Source: Nitrosomonas sp.
GTDB lineage: Bacteria; Pseudomonadota; Gammaproteobacteria; Burkholderiales; Nitrosomonadaceae
Assembly: GCA_031316255.1 (NCBI GenBank)
Contig: JALDQW010000001.1
Coordinates: forward strand, 248,001-312,000
DNA length: 64,000 nt
Reading direction: 5' to 3'
Shown: piece after piece, positions 40,953 to 50,484 of the stretch
Layout of the letters: each line of letters starts with the position of its first letter
Numbering within the stretch: position 1 is the stretch's first letter
The notes under the pieces: generated by a model
What the model was told of the DNA's origin: nothing
The model's database searches: none
Seen by the model: the letters and a program-made list of their open reading frames with translations, nothing else
Made by a program: the position numbers and the translations under genes

Positions 40953-42833
40953 TTAATAACTGTCTTGCTTGATTGTTACATCGTAACGCTGCCTGATGCC
41001 ACCCAAATACGATGACACCTCTTCTTGGGCGAGCATTTGTTGCAACTGATTACTAAAGTTTTTACGTTTTTCTTCATCGGCCATTTCCGGCTCAATAACT
41101 TGAGTGATACGTATCAAACTGTAACCGCCTTGCGAATCCTCTACACCGGTATATGTCGGCAGGGTATCAACATCAGCTTTAAATATTGCACGTACGGCTT
41201 CGTGACCTAAACCCTGGGATTGCATATAGGATACTTGTTTGGATTCATCCCAATCTATCGTATCTTCATTTCCTGCAAGCAGGTTTTCGAGTTTTTCACG
41301 ACCCGCCTCAATAGCCATCTCAGCAGCAAGCTGTTGTTTTAAACGTTCGACAATTTCATCACGGACAACGGATAATGATTGCGCTGATTCTTGACGATGC
41401 TCTAATACGCGCGCAGACACCAAAGTATCCGGCATCACTTCAATCGCTTCTGTATTCCGTCCGTCAAGTACTGCTTCTTCAGAGAAAATAGCGCTCAATA
41501 ATCTTTCGTTGGCTAGTATGGCTGGTTCTTTTGAATGCCTGTTAATCCAGTCACTTTGCTGAAGCTTCAATTCAAATTTTGCTGCAGCGGGCTCAAGACT
41601 GTCACTTTCTTCATAGACGATATTACTGAAATCTTCTGCTGCCTCGCCAAAGATGCTACTGACCATCTGCAGTTTCAATATTCTTTCAATCTTTCCACGC
41701 ACTTCTTCCAGATCAGCTGTTTTTGCTTCCTTGATCTCAGTGAGCTGAATAATGTGAAAACCAAAATCAGTCTCCACCAAACCACGAATTTCTTCCGGAT
41801 GCATTTGAAAAATCTCATCTTCAAACGCCTTGACCATAACGCCCCGGCCAAAGAATCCCAAATCACCGCCTCGAGCGGCCGAACCCGGATCATCTGAATA
41901 TTCCTCGGCAAGTTCACCAAATCGCCCGGGATCTTGTAATACCTGTTCCAGAATACCCTCAGCTTTCTCACGCGCTTCCTGTTTTACTTCATCTTCAGCA
42001 ATTGCTGAAACAGCCACTAAGATATGGCTTGCTTTGCGTTCTTCAGGTTGACCGTATTCTTCTAGATGTTCATCGTAATAATTACGAACAGCCTCATCAC
42101 TCACAGGTTCATTTTCAGCTAACGCGTCAAAGGATAATACTAAATATTCAACACGTACACGTTCAGGCAGAAAGTATTCGTGACGATGCGCATCATAATA
42201 GGCCTCAATCTCGTCAGCCGAGGGTTCGATCTGCGACAGAAAGTCATCGGGTTTAATTTGTACTTGGTTGATTTCGCGCTGCACCTCGCTCAAATACATG
42301 ACACGACTGACCGCCTTATCTGAAACAAAGCCATTATCACTATATCCATCAAGAAGTTGTTGCAACAGCAAATCCTGACGCACACGTGACTCGAATCCAA
42401 CAGGATTCAAGCCTTCATTACGCAAAAAAATCTCATACTGCTTTTTTGAAAACTTGTTATCTCGTTGAAACTCTGGTATCTGGCTGATCTCATTGATTAA
42501 TTGCGAATCCAGTACCGTAAAGCCATTCGTCACTGCTTCTCGAAATAACAAACGTTGTTGAATCAATCGCTCAAGTACGGCATCTCTAACTTCGTAACTA
42601 TCAAGCATCGCGCTGTCAAAACTACCGCCGAACATGGCGCGAAGTCGCGCCTGGTGGTCACGTAAAGCTTGTTCAAACTCTCGCCGTTGAATTTCTTCAC
42701 CTTCCACAATCGCAACATAACCTTCCTTGCCATCACTGCGATAGGACTGCACGCCCCAAAACATGAATGGCAACACAGCTATCAACAGAACCACCTGGAC
42801 AATACGTTTTTTTCGGTTGACAAAATCAAACAC
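40953..42833 (-). CDS. ppiD: Periplasmic folding chaperone PpiD
   Basis: A 626-residue inner-membrane-anchored chaperone near the Sec translocon. A short cytoplasmic end (MFDFVNRKKR) and one helix (11-29, IVQVVLLIAVLPFMFWG) precede a SurA-type N-terminal domain. A parvulin domain (about 265-360: KASHILVAV, GGDLGFFGRG, FGFHIIQLTEI) and a C-terminal chaperone domain follow. In the known family the parvulin domain is often without isomerase activity. It follows tRNA-Val and tRNA-Asp, and hupB, as in many betaproteobacteria. Confidence 0.92.
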   Translation of the reverse strand: MFDFVNRKKRIVQVVLLIAVLPFMFWGVQSYRSDGKEGYVAIVEGEEIQRREFEQALRDHQARLRAMFGGSFDSAMLDSYEVRDAVLERLIQQRLLFREAVTNGFTVLDSQLINEISQIPEFQRDNKFSKKQYEIFLRNEGLNPVGFESRVRQDLLLQQLLDGYSDNGFVSDKAVSRVMYLSEVQREINQVQIKPDDFLSQIEPSADEIEAYYDAHRHEYFLPERVRVEYLVLSFDALAENEPVSDEAVRNYYDEHLEEYGQPEERKASHILVAVSAIAEDEVKQEAREKAEGILEQVLQDPGRFGELAEEYSDDPGSAARGGDLGFFGRGVMVKAFEDEIFQMHPEEIRGLVETDFGFHIIQLTEIKEAKTADLEEVRGKIERILKLQMVSSIFGEAAEDFSNIVYEESDSLEPAAAKFELKLQQSDWINRHSKEPAILANERLLSAIFSEEAVLDGRNTEAIEVMPDTLVSARVLEHRQESAQSLSVVRDEIVERLKQQLAAEMAIEAGREKLENLLAGNEDTIDWDESKQVSYMQSQGLGHEAVRAIFKADVDTLPTYTGVEDSQGGYSLIRITQVIEPEMADEEKRKNFSNQLQQMLAQEEVSSYLGGIRQRYDVTIKQDSY

Positions 42834-42866
42834 AGTTTTAAAAACCCGATATGATAAAAAATGGAA

Positions 42867-42887
42867 AATTAGACAGGATGTCTAATT
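42867..42887. repeat. 21-bp palindrome upstream of ppiD
   Basis: AATTAGACA (42867-42875) and TGTCTAATT (42879-42887) are perfect 9-bp arms around GGA, 34 nt before the ppiD start. On the minus strand TTTCCATTTTTT follows the stem, so it could be either a protein-binding operator or a leader terminator. Confidence 0.6.
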
Positions 42888-42915
42888 GTTTCAGATTGAC
42901 GTTCATTGCGCAAAT

Positions 42916-42964
42916 GTTAAAAATGCACTTCAGTTAAACCAATTTGGTCCGCAATGAAGTGCAT
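42916..42964 (-). terminator. Terminator of the tRNA-Val/tRNA-Asp transcript
   Basis: Perfect 10-bp arms ATGCACTTCA (42923-42932) and TGAAGTGCAT (42955-42964) enclose a smaller ACCAA/TTGGT stem. On the minus strand the stem is followed by TTTTAAC. It begins 11 nt after tRNA-Asp. Confidence 0.75.
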
Positions 42965-42974
42965 CGGAAAACAC

Positions 42975-43051
42975 TGGCGGAGTGGACGGGACTCGAACCC
43001 GCGACCCCCGGCGTGACAGGCCGGTATTCTAACCAACTGAACTACCACTCC
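42975..43051 (-). tRNA. tRNA-Asp (GTC)
   Basis: A 77-nt cloverleaf: acceptor GGAGTGG, anticodon stem CCGGC/GCCGG with loop CTGTCAC (anticodon GTC), TpsiC arm with GTTCGAGTC and an encoded CCA end. Confidence 0.96.
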
Positions 43052-43070
43052 TAACTCAATTTTTTTAAAC

Positions 43071-43146
43071 TGGTGGGTGCTGACGGGATCGAACCGCCGA
43101 CATTCGCCTTGTAAGGGCGACGCTCTACCAGCTGAGCTAAGCACCC
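43071..43146 (-). tRNA. tRNA-Val (TAC)
   Basis: A 76-nt cloverleaf: acceptor GGGTGCT, anticodon stem CGCC/GGCG with loop CTTACAA (anticodon TAC), TpsiC arm with GTTCGATCC and an encoded CCA end. It begins 17 nt after the hupB stop. Confidence 0.96.
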
Positions 43147-43163
43147 TGTTTCTTAATCGGCCG

Positions 43164-43436
43164 CTAGTTTACTGCATCTTTAAGTGCTTTACCAGCACTA
43201 AATTTAGGAACCTTGGCCGCCTTGATTTTAATGGCAGCCCCAGTACGAGGATTCCGGCCGGTACGGGCTGCCCTTTTACCCACCTTAAAAGTTCCAAATC
43301 CGACTAAAGTAACCGTGTCATTCTTTTTTAGTGCAGACGTTATTGCAGATAATGCGCCATCCAAAGCGCTACCGGCAGTAGCTTTTGAAATGTCAGCAGA
43401 TTTTGCTATTGCTTCTACGAGTTCGGATTTGTTCAT
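43164..43436 (-). CDS. hupB: DNA-binding protein HU-beta
   Basis: A 90-residue nucleoid protein. It starts [20 protein letters not shown] and has [20 protein letters not shown], the DNA-binding arm with its proline. AAGGGGA precedes the ATG. A clear promoter lies about 60-90 nt upstream. In many betaproteobacteria lon precedes hupB; here gpsA does, with a 240-nt gap. Confidence 0.96.
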   Translation of the reverse strand: MNKSELVEAIAKSADISKATAGSALDGALSAITSALKKNDTVTLVGFGTFKVGKRAARTGRNPRTGAAIKIKAAKVPKFSAGKALKDAVN

Positions 43437-43495
43437 ATAATTCCCCTTCTAAGTTTATTGGTCATTAAATCACAAGCAATTACTGCACAAACGCT

Positions 43496-43524
43496 CTTAT
43501 ATCAAGCCATCTGCACTTGGTCAA
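43496..43524 (-). promoter_or_regulatory. Promoter of hupB
   Basis: On the minus strand TTGACC (43524-43519) and TATAAG (43501-43496) are 17 nt apart, each one mismatch from consensus, about 60 nt before the hupB ATG. Confidence 0.75.
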
Positions 43525-43676
43525 GAGATTTACATCACTATCACAGCAAAATAAATTCCCTAAAACTGAACTATCGCACTAATACACATTTCTTAATATA
43601 TCCCGTCCATTCTAATAAATAAAGAGATAGTATAAATATACAAACAATTCTTTAGCTTTATTCTAAAAGCCAATAT

Positions 43677-44666
43677 TCAACAAATTTCCGCCTTGGGCTC
43701 GCGGTTCAACAGTCTTTCTACAACCGTTCTTGCCGGTGTACCTTCGTGTAGTATGCTGCAAACCGCTTCCGTTATCGGCATATCGACATTTAGTTTTCTA
43801 CTTAAATCCAGGACGGCCTGCGCTGTATAAACACCTTCGGCAACATGACCCAGTTCACTTAAAATATCTTGCAAAGACTTACCTTCGGCTAGAAATAATC
43901 CGACGCGTCGATTCCTTGACAAATCTCCGGTACAGGTAAGTAACAAATCACCAACTCCAGCCAATCCCATAAATGTTTCCATTTTCCCGCCAAGAGCCAA
44001 TCCCAACCGGGTAATTTCCATCAAACCACGCGTAATCAATGCCGCGCGGGCATTATGTCCGAAGCCCATTCCATCGGATATCCCAGCAGCGATGGTAATC
44101 ACGTTCTTGATAGCGCCACCTGTTTCTACGCCGGCCACATCTTGACTGGTATAAATCCGCAAGTTCGTACTATGGAGCTGACTGGCCATTTGATGAGCAA
44201 AACGATCATCCTCCGAAGCCAACGTCAAAGCAGTTGGTAGTCCTTGCGCCACTTCTTGCGCAAAACTCGGACCAGATATAACGCCACATGGCATACGGCC
44301 AGAATACGCTTCTGCAACAACCTGATGCGGTAACTTGGATGTTGCAGATTCAAACCCCTTACACCCCCAGATAACAGGCACATTCTCGCTGATCTTAGCA
44401 ATACCCTGCAACACCCCACGAAAACCTGCTATAGGCACAACGACCAAAGCAAGATCTGCTGCATCCAGCGCTTCATCTAACGCATCAGTAAGATGTATAC
44501 CTTCCGGCAATGGAAAATCCGGAAAAAAACTCAAATTTACACGATTTAACGCCAGTTCTGATAAATGATTTGAATCGATTGTCCATAACGTAACCTCATG
44601 CCTTGCCGACAGATGGATAGCCAGCGCCGTCCCCCAGGCACCCGCGCCCAAGATGGCGATTTTCAT
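43677..44666 (-). CDS. gpsA: Glycerol-3-phosphate dehydrogenase (NAD(P)+)
   Basis: Makes sn-glycerol 3-phosphate from dihydroxyacetone phosphate for phospholipid synthesis. The 329-residue enzyme has the N-terminal Rossmann motif MKIAILGAGAWGTALA, the GPSFAQEVAQGLPTALT block and the catalytic-lysine region GGAIKNVITIAAGISDGMGF. The ATG at 44666 overlaps the stop of the SH3 gene upstream (ATGA), so the two are coupled. An in-frame TTG at 44675 is possible but less likely. Confidence 0.96.
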   Translation of the reverse strand: MKIAILGAGAWGTALAIHLSARHEVTLWTIDSNHLSELALNRVNLSFFPDFPLPEGIHLTDALDEALDAADLALVVVPIAGFRGVLQGIAKISENVPVIWGCKGFESATSKLPHQVVAEAYSGRMPCGVISGPSFAQEVAQGLPTALTLASEDDRFAHQMASQLHSTNLRIYTSQDVAGVETGGAIKNVITIAAGISDGMGFGHNARAALITRGLMEITRLGLALGGKMETFMGLAGVGDLLLTCTGDLSRNRRVGLFLAEGKSLQDILSELGHVAEGVYTAQAVLDLSRKLNVDMPITEAVCSILHEGTPARTVVERLLNREPKAEIC

Positions 44667-45172
44667 GAACCCCAAACCTGATTGGCTTTAACATATCCAC
44701 TTTGTCCATCGCGGTGACGCACTCGTACCCACCCCGGGGTATCTGCATTCAACCATTCCATCACAACATTTTCCTGAGCTTGAAAAATCAATTCAGTATG
44801 CTCGTCAGCCATTTGATAGACATCAGCCATAGGCACTGTCACGATAACAAAACGTTGATCACTCAATGCTGCCCTCTCAACCCAAGCCAGGCCACCGCTA
44901 CTATCGCGAACTTTAACCCAGCCTTCAACATTAACAACCGCTTCAACCGGTAAATTTGCGCTGGCCACGAACAATTTACCGGATTTTACAGAAGGCGCGT
45001 CAAACATAACGGTTGCATTCTCAGCAATCGAAAAAAAATCTATCCCTGCATTTGCTTGATGCGGTGATACAAAAACAGTGACCGTCAGACAGATACCCAA
45101 GCAATACTTGAAAATATCGGCTCGTTTCCGTCCCGGGAGGAATATACGCTGTTCATTTTTCAAATTATTCAT
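44663..45172 (-). CDS. SH3-domain periplasmic protein between secB and gpsA
   Basis: A 169-residue exported protein. The signal sequence is unusually long (about 1-42, with hydrophobic core YCLGICLTVTVFVS and cleavage after ANA). Two tandem bacterial SH3-like repeats follow, each about 60 residues (VEGWVKVRDSSGGLAWVERA and GWVRVRHRDGQSGYVKANQV). Such SH3 domains often bind peptidoglycan or peptides in the periplasm. The gene occurs in this position in several betaproteobacteria; no specific role is established. It is translationally coupled to gpsA. Confidence 0.82.
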   Translation of the reverse strand: MNNLKNEQRIFLPGRKRADIFKYCLGICLTVTVFVSPHQANAGIDFFSIAENATVMFDAPSVKSGKLFVASANLPVEAVVNVEGWVKVRDSSGGLAWVERAALSDQRFVIVTVPMADVYQMADEHTELIFQAQENVVMEWLNADTPGWVRVRHRDGQSGYVKANQVWGS

Positions 45173-45192
45173 GATGTAATCTGAATGATACT

Positions 45193-45648
45193 TTATTGTT
45201 TTGTTTCAGTTGATCCTGATTCAGCCCGCTGCTGGCTCTGGGTATAAATTGCTTCAAAATTGACCGGGTTCAGGATAACCGGCGGGAATCCAGCCCGACT
45301 GACTATATCTGAAACCGTTTCCCTTAAATAGGGAAAGATTATATTCGGACATCCAATACCCAATACTGGCGCGATTTCATTTTCAGGCACATTCTGTATC
45401 CTAAAAATACCCGCCTGGTGTACCTCTACCAAAAACATGACGCTATCTTTAACTTTGGCCGTAACTGTCACCATCACCTGAACCTGGTAGAGGTCATCCT
45501 TGATCACTTCACTTTTTGTGTTTAGTTGCAGATTAACCTGCGGCGCTTCGCGTTCAAGAAAAATACTAGGCGCATTCGGTATTTCAAGTGACAAGTCTTT
45601 TACATAAATTTTTTCTATATTGAAGGCCGGTTGCTGTTGTTCGCTCAT
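45193..45648 (-). CDS. secB: Protein-export chaperone SecB
   Basis: A 151-residue tetrameric chaperone that keeps preproteins unfolded for SecA. It has FNIEKIYVKDLSLEIPNAP near the N-terminus, EVHQAGIFRIQNV, and CPNIIFPYLRETVSDIVSRA followed by GFPPVILNPVNF, all SecB hallmarks. It lies 45 nt after grxC. Confidence 0.96.
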   Translation of the reverse strand: MSEQQQPAFNIEKIYVKDLSLEIPNAPSIFLEREAPQVNLQLNTKSEVIKDDLYQVQVMVTVTAKVKDSVMFLVEVHQAGIFRIQNVPENEIAPVLGIGCPNIIFPYLRETVSDIVSRAGFPPVILNPVNFEAIYTQSQQRAESGSTETKQ

Positions 45649-45693
45649 AGCTTCTCTATTCTCACCTTATAGTTTCAAATCAAAATCATGCGA

Positions 45694-45951
45694 TTACGGC
45701 GTCAGTAAGGACACTAGCTCGCCTTGATGATCCAATTGCGCCAAATCATCGTATCCACCGATATGCCTTTCCCCAATATAAATCTGCGGAACTGTTCTGC
45801 GGCCCGTTTTTCCCATCATCTGATTACGCTGTCCTGGATCTAAATCAATCCGTATTTTTTCAATTTCTCCCACACCCCTGGCGCGCAACAAATTTTCAGC
45901 CATTTTGCAATAGGGGCAAAAACCTGTAGTGTACATAACGACTTTGACCAT
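45694..45951 (-). CDS. grxC: Glutaredoxin 3
   Basis: An 85-residue glutathione-dependent disulfide reductase. The active site CPYC is at residues 12-15 (TTGFCPYCKMAENLL), with TVPQIYIGERHIGGYDDL providing the cis-proline and glutathione site. It starts 2 nt after the rhodanese stop. Confidence 0.95.
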   Translation of the reverse strand: MVKVVMYTTGFCPYCKMAENLLRARGVGEIEKIRIDLDPGQRNQMMGKTGRRTVPQIYIGERHIGGYDDLAQLDHQGELVSLLTP

Positions 45952-45953
45952 TT

Positions 45954-46391
45954 TTACCTCTTGACAATTGGCAAACTTGCGCGCTTCCAGGCATCTATAC
46001 CGCCCATTAGATTATGCACCTTGGCAAATCCATTTTTATTCAGCACATTACTCGCATGATTGGAGCGTATACCACTTTTATAGATTACGACGATTGGCTT
46101 TTCCTTGAATTTCTCCAATTCAACCCAGCGATCTTCAATCTTTTCGGTGGGTATATGTCTTGAATTAGGCAAGTGGCCTGTTGCAAATTCACTGTCATCT
46201 CTCACATCCAGCACAATTGCATCTTCATAATTTATCAACTCAATGGCCTTGCGTGTATCGATTTCTTTTGTGCCTCGTTTTGTAAATGCAGGCCATATCA
46301 GCATCGCCGCACTGACAATTGCAGCAATAACAAAAAATATGTTCTCAATTCTGAGTAAAAAATATTGTTGAAATAGTGATGATTCTTCCAT
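45954..46391 (-). CDS. Membrane-anchored rhodanese-like protein lacking the active cysteine
   Basis: A 145-residue protein of the YibN type: one N-terminal helix (about 15-33), then a rhodanese domain (about 43-140) with VLDVRDDSEFATGHLPNSRH and LMGGIDAWKRASLPIVKR. The active loop, normally C-R/K-S-G-x-R, reads YKSGIR. The position of the sulfur-carrying cysteine is a tyrosine codon (TAT), so sulfurtransferase activity is unlikely. It heads the rhodanese-grxC-secB-SH3-gpsA cluster, the order known from other proteobacteria. Confidence 0.88.
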   Translation of the reverse strand: MEESSLFQQYFLLRIENIFFVIAAIVSAAMLIWPAFTKRGTKEIDTRKAIELINYEDAIVLDVRDDSEFATGHLPNSRHIPTEKIEDRWVELEKFKEKPIVVIYKSGIRSNHASNVLNKNGFAKVHNLMGGIDAWKRASLPIVKR

Positions 46392-46775
46392 AAGTTCGCT
46401 TTTATTCCCTATGCTTTGGTGTAATGGGCCAATTTTATCAGAAACTCACAAAGGCCGCTTTGTTCGCAATGCTCAAGCAGAATTAACATACGGTCGCATA
46501 TTAACATCAAGCGCTTATTTTCATCCTTCTTTCTCGTTTCTTTTTTTGTTACAAATAGTTTTTCTTTTATTGAATATGTCTCATCGGACTATAAAAAATA
46601 CATTTTTACATTTTTCCGGTTAATGATTGAATCGTGTTGTATTGAACATACAATCGATTCTGCACAGAAAATTATTTCACACCGGGAATCAGACAGATGC
46701 TGCTTAAAAAGGCGAAATATAGTACAATGTGCAGCTCCTTTTTTAAAAAGAAAGAACGCAAAACAACAACACAAC
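46392..46775. other. Divergent intergenic region between the rhodanese gene and gpmA
   Basis: This 384-nt AT-rich region holds no supported gene. It contains a long T-rich stretch (about 46525-46575), a small hairpin TTGTAT-TGAAC-ATACAA at 46637-46653, and a possible -10 TACAAT at 46723-46728 for gpmA. The short frames on either strand have no family resemblance. Confidence 0.5.
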
Positions 46776-47525
46776 ATGAAAAAAATCGTCCTTCTTCGTC
46801 ATGGAGAAAGTATTTGGAATAGAGAAAATCGGTTTACTGGCTGGACAGATGTTGATTTAACACCTAAAGGTATTGAAGAAGCCCGGAACGCAGGAAAAGT
46901 ACTCCGCGAAAATAAGTTTACCTTCGATATCGCATATACTTCGGTGCTCAAACGCGCCATACGCACGTTATGGATCACACTCGACGAAATGGATTTGATG
47001 TGGCTGCCCATTCACAATACTTGGCGTCTCAATGAACGGCACTATGGCGCACTGCAGGGCCTGAACAAAGCCGAAACGGCCGCCAAATACGGCGATGAAC
47101 AGGTTTTGATCTGGCGGCGCAGTTATGACACCCGGCCACCAGAATTGTCTGTCGATGATGAGCGTTTTCCTGGTACAGACCGACGTTACAAGAACCTTAC
47201 CCAAGCAGAATTACCCCGCACAGAGTGTCTCGAAGATACTGTTGCTCGATTCCTACCCTACTGGAAAGAAATCATAGCGCCACAAGTTCTATCTGGAAAA
47301 AATATCATCATTACCGCGCATGGCAATTCCTTGCGTGCACTCGTAAAATATCTTGACAACATTTCGGATCAGGAGATTTTGAAGCGCAACATACCGACAG
47401 GAATTCCATTAATATACGAGCTTGATGACCAGTTAAACCCGATCCGCAACTACTACCTCGGCGATCAATCCGAAATACAAGAAGCCATGGAAAAAGTTGC
47501 CAATCAAGGAAAATCTACCGGATAA
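46776..47525 (+). CDS. gpmA: 2,3-bisphosphoglycerate-dependent phosphoglycerate mutase
   Basis: Interconverts 2- and 3-phosphoglycerate in glycolysis and gluconeogenesis. The 249-residue enzyme has the phosphohistidine motif [18 protein letters not shown] (His about 10), [11 protein letters not shown], and AHGNSLRAL with the second histidine. The frame extends upstream to 46623, but the family begins at [10 protein letters not shown], so I start at 46776. It is followed by envC and ctpA, a conserved neighbourhood. Confidence 0.95.
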   Translation: MKKIVLLRHGESIWNRENRFTGWTDVDLTPKGIEEARNAGKVLRENKFTFDIAYTSVLKRAIRTLWITLDEMDLMWLPIHNTWRLNERHYGALQGLNKAETAAKYGDEQVLIWRRSYDTRPPELSVDDERFPGTDRRYKNLTQAELPRTECLEDTVARFLPYWKEIIAPQVLSGKNIIITAHGNSLRALVKYLDNISDQEILKRNIPTGIPLIYELDDQLNPIRNYYLGDQSEIQEAMEKVANQGKSTG

Positions 47526-47605
47526 TTGACATTCTCAAAATCTGTCACCTGTTTATACCAAACCGTTAATTTACACTCTGCCGTTCAAATAGCGCGCATT
47601 CATAC

Positions 47606-48799
47606 TTGAAATCAGCTCAGCCCGTTAACACTCGTCAACGCCATAAATCGGTTCTATTAGGCATCATAATGCTGCTCTGCTCGCCCGTTGCAGCAGCTGA
47701 TAATCAGAAACAACTGGAAACACTGCGCAAAAGTATCAACGCGCTACAAATGGAAATGACCGCGCATGAAAGAACAAAGCAAAATGCGGCGGACGCACTG
47801 CAATTTACAGAACAATCTATCAGCAACCTAAATCGTAAATTGGTTGAGTTAAAAATTAATCAACAAAAAATTGATGATGAACTGAAGCAGGTTTTGAAAA
47901 AGCACAAACAACTTCACAATGAGTTAGAGTCGGAACGGGGCCAATTGAGCGCGTTACTGTATCAGCAATACCTGGGATATGAGAAAAACTATTTCCGCGC
48001 GCTATTAAATCAGAACGATCCAAATCAGGCCGCGCGCGACATGTATTACTACCGACAATTATCCAGGTCCAGTACTGAGAATATCAACAACCTTCATGAT
48101 AAACTAAACCAACTTCAAGAACTCGCCCGTATCGCTCACGAGAAAAGAGATGAAATAGCCACCATACAAACCGAGCATACCCAACAAAAGAAAAAACTCA
48201 GCCAAGAAAAATTAAACCATCAAGCAATCTTAGCACGCGTTTCCAAAGCAATTACTCAACAGCAAAACGAAATTGACAAGCTTACACAGGATGAGAAGCG
48301 TGTCGCGAGATTAATTCATGAGATCAATCAAATACTTAAACATGACAAGAGCAGCACGCACTATAACACAGACCTTCCGGACCCAGCACACCGCCATGCA
48401 CCCTTTCAGACCCTTAAAGGCAAATTGAGTCTTCCAGTACGCGGAAAGCTCACCAACCGTTTTGGCAGTCAACGTTCCGGAAAACATATCACATGGAAAG
48501 GGCTATTTATCCGCTCGCCACAAGGCGACAGTGTAAAGGCTATTGCCTCTGGACGCGTTGTCTTTGCCGACTGGTTGCGCGGTTTTGGAAATCTGATGAT
48601 AATCGACCACTCACATGATTATCTGAGTTTATATGGCAATAACGAAGCCCTCTTAAAGCAAGTCGGCGATAGCGTACACAGCGGCGACTCCATTGCCATC
48701 GTCGGAAATAGTGGCGGCAACCCAGATTCCGGCTTGTACTTTGAACTGCGGCACAAAGGTAAAGCATTTGACCCATTGACCTGGATAAAAATAGAATGA
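47606..48799 (+). CDS. envC: EnvC-like murein hydrolase activator
   Basis: Activates septal amidases (AmiA/AmiB in Escherichia coli). The 397-residue protein has an N-terminal signal (LLGIIMLLCSPVAA), long coiled coils (about 37-235, rich in Q, K and E), and a C-terminal LytM domain (about 275-395, with FGSQRSGKHITWKGLFIRSP). The metal site is degenerate: the aspartate after HITWKG is absent and HLHFE is replaced by GLYFELR. That matches EnvC rather than an active peptidase. The chosen start is a TTG at 47606; the internal ATG would truncate the signal peptide. Confidence 0.9.
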   Translation: MKSAQPVNTRQRHKSVLLGIIMLLCSPVAAADNQKQLETLRKSINALQMEMTAHERTKQNAADALQFTEQSISNLNRKLVELKINQQKIDDELKQVLKKHKQLHNELESERGQLSALLYQQYLGYEKNYFRALLNQNDPNQAARDMYYYRQLSRSSTENINNLHDKLNQLQELARIAHEKRDEIATIQTEHTQQKKKLSQEKLNHQAILARVSKAITQQQNEIDKLTQDEKRVARLIHEINQILKHDKSSTHYNTDLPDPAHRHAPFQTLKGKLSLPVRGKLTNRFGSQRSGKHITWKGLFIRSPQGDSVKAIASGRVVFADWLRGFGNLMIIDHSHDYLSLYGNNEALLKQVGDSVHSGDSIAIVGNSGGNPDSGLYFELRHKGKAFDPLTWIKIE

Positions 48800-49012
48800 A
48801 ATACTAAAACTACTGACAATAGTTCTGGTCAAATACTGCCAAGATCATTAAAAACAAGCAAGAATATATTGTTCAGAAATGAATAATGAATACTTTTCAC
48901 GCATTTTTATTGTATGATCAGTAACATCAATAGTATACATTATGCGTTAAATCGTTTTAAAAATTGAAATTACAATCACTTGAATTTATTCGTTAAGTGC
49001 GGAGACAGCATC

Positions 49013-50434
49013 ATGAGTAACATAGTTAAAAAAGCAGGTTTAGTTTTCGTTGGCGCGGTCACGGGCGTGATGCTCAGCTTGAATTTTTCCGCTATTGCCA
49101 AAAGAGATTCAGCAGAAGTCATACATCCGCTACCTATCGAAGAATTGCGCACCTTCGCCCAAGTGTTCGGGCGTATTAAAAGTGACTATGTAGAATCTGT
49201 TGAAGACAAGCGTCTGATCACCGAAGCCATCAACGGGATGCTGGTCGGCCTTGACCCGCATTCATCCTATCTCGACAAGGATGAATACAAAGAACTGCAA
49301 ATCGGAACCCATGGCGAATTTGGTGGACTGGGTATCCAGGTCACGATGGAAGACGGACTCGTTAAAGTCATCTCCCCCATTGAAGACACCCCTGCGTTCC
49401 GGGCCGGCATCCAAACAAATGACTTGATTGTCAAACTGGACGATACTGCTGTAAAAGGCATGTCATTGACCGAAGCGATTAAACTGATGCGTGGAAAACC
49501 TAAAACTTCCATCACCATTACAATTATACGGGAAGGCGAAAAAGAGCCTTTGATTTTCACGTTAGTACGCGACATTATCAAAATTCAAAGCGTCAAATCC
49601 AAATTGATCGAACCGGGTTATGCGTATATACGTATTACACAGTTTCAGGAACATACTGGCGAGAATCTGGCCAAGGCCATTAAAACCCTTTTTGCTGAAA
49701 ATACAGAAGAATCCATGAAAGGGCTTATACTTGATTTACGCAATGATCCAGGCGGCTTATTAAATGGCGCTGTTGCCGTATCATCCGCTTTTCTGCCTGA
49801 AAATGCGCTGGTCGTTTACACGGAAGGCCGCACAGCGGATGCAAAAATGAGGTTGCATGCCAATCCAGAGTATTATTTGCGCGGACATGGCAGGGATTAT
49901 CTGCAAGATTTACCTCCCCAAGTCAAAACAGTACCCATGATCACACTGGTCAACGGCGGCTCCGCATCAGCTTCTGAAATTGTTGCTGGTGCCCTGCAGG
50001 ATCATAAGCGATCCGTTGTCATGGGCTCACAAACCTTTGGAAAAGGATCAGTGCAAACTGTTTTGCCGTTAGGAAATGATACTGCAATCAAATTAACAAC
50101 CGCACTTTACTATACGCCAAATGGTCATTCCATTCAGGCAACTGGCATTACCCCTGATATCCTGGACGAATCAGAAAGTGACGATCGGCGTTTGCGCGAA
50201 GCTGATTTGAATCGTCATATCACCAATGGCAAGAAAGAAAGCAAGAAAAAACCGGAAACCGGAAAAACAACTGAAGAATCAGAAAGCAAGCCAAAAAAAG
50301 AAACGACTAAAAAGCAAACCGGGCCAATTGAATTCGGTTCCGAAGAGGATCAATTGTTAACCCAGGCGATGAATTACTTTAAAGGCATTACTACCGAATC
50401 ACTTGAAAAAAATGGAGATAAATCCGACAGTTAG
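49013..50434 (+). CDS. ctpA: C-terminal processing serine protease (S41)
   Basis: A periplasmic peptidase with a PDZ domain. The 473 residues start at the ATG at 49013, with GGAG 9 nt upstream; the frame could begin 11 codons earlier. A signal/anchor helix (about 7-25), a PDZ domain (about 95-175, GEFGGLGIQVTMEDGLVKV) and the catalytic core follow. The nucleophile Ser is in NGGSASASEIVAGAL and the lysine in TFGKGSVQTVLPLG. The C-terminus has a lysine/glutamate-rich linker (about 395-440). The gene order envC-ctpA-moeB is common in betaproteobacteria. Confidence 0.95.
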   Translation: MSNIVKKAGLVFVGAVTGVMLSLNFSAIAKRDSAEVIHPLPIEELRTFAQVFGRIKSDYVESVEDKRLITEAINGMLVGLDPHSSYLDKDEYKELQIGTHGEFGGLGIQVTMEDGLVKVISPIEDTPAFRAGIQTNDLIVKLDDTAVKGMSLTEAIKLMRGKPKTSITITIIREGEKEPLIFTLVRDIIKIQSVKSKLIEPGYAYIRITQFQEHTGENLAKAIKTLFAENTEESMKGLILDLRNDPGGLLNGAVAVSSAFLPENALVVYTEGRTADAKMRLHANPEYYLRGHGRDYLQDLPPQVKTVPMITLVNGGSASASEIVAGALQDHKRSVVMGSQTFGKGSVQTVLPLGNDTAIKLTTALYYTPNGHSIQATGITPDILDESESDDRRLREADLNRHITNGKKESKKKPETGKTTEESESKPKKETTKKQTGPIEFGSEEDQLLTQAMNYFKGITTESLEKNGDKSDS

Positions 50435-50484
50435 TATAGCTTCAAAGCCGTTCCTAAATGTAATCACACCGGGGCAATTATGTT

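Noticed and set aside
43164..43436. Loss of lon next to hupB as a special event
   Set aside because: Gene order around hupB varies among betaproteobacteria and lon may be elsewhere; not informative by itself.
47606..48799. EnvC as an active M23 endopeptidase
   Set aside because: The HLHFE-type motif is GLYFE and the first-site aspartate is absent.
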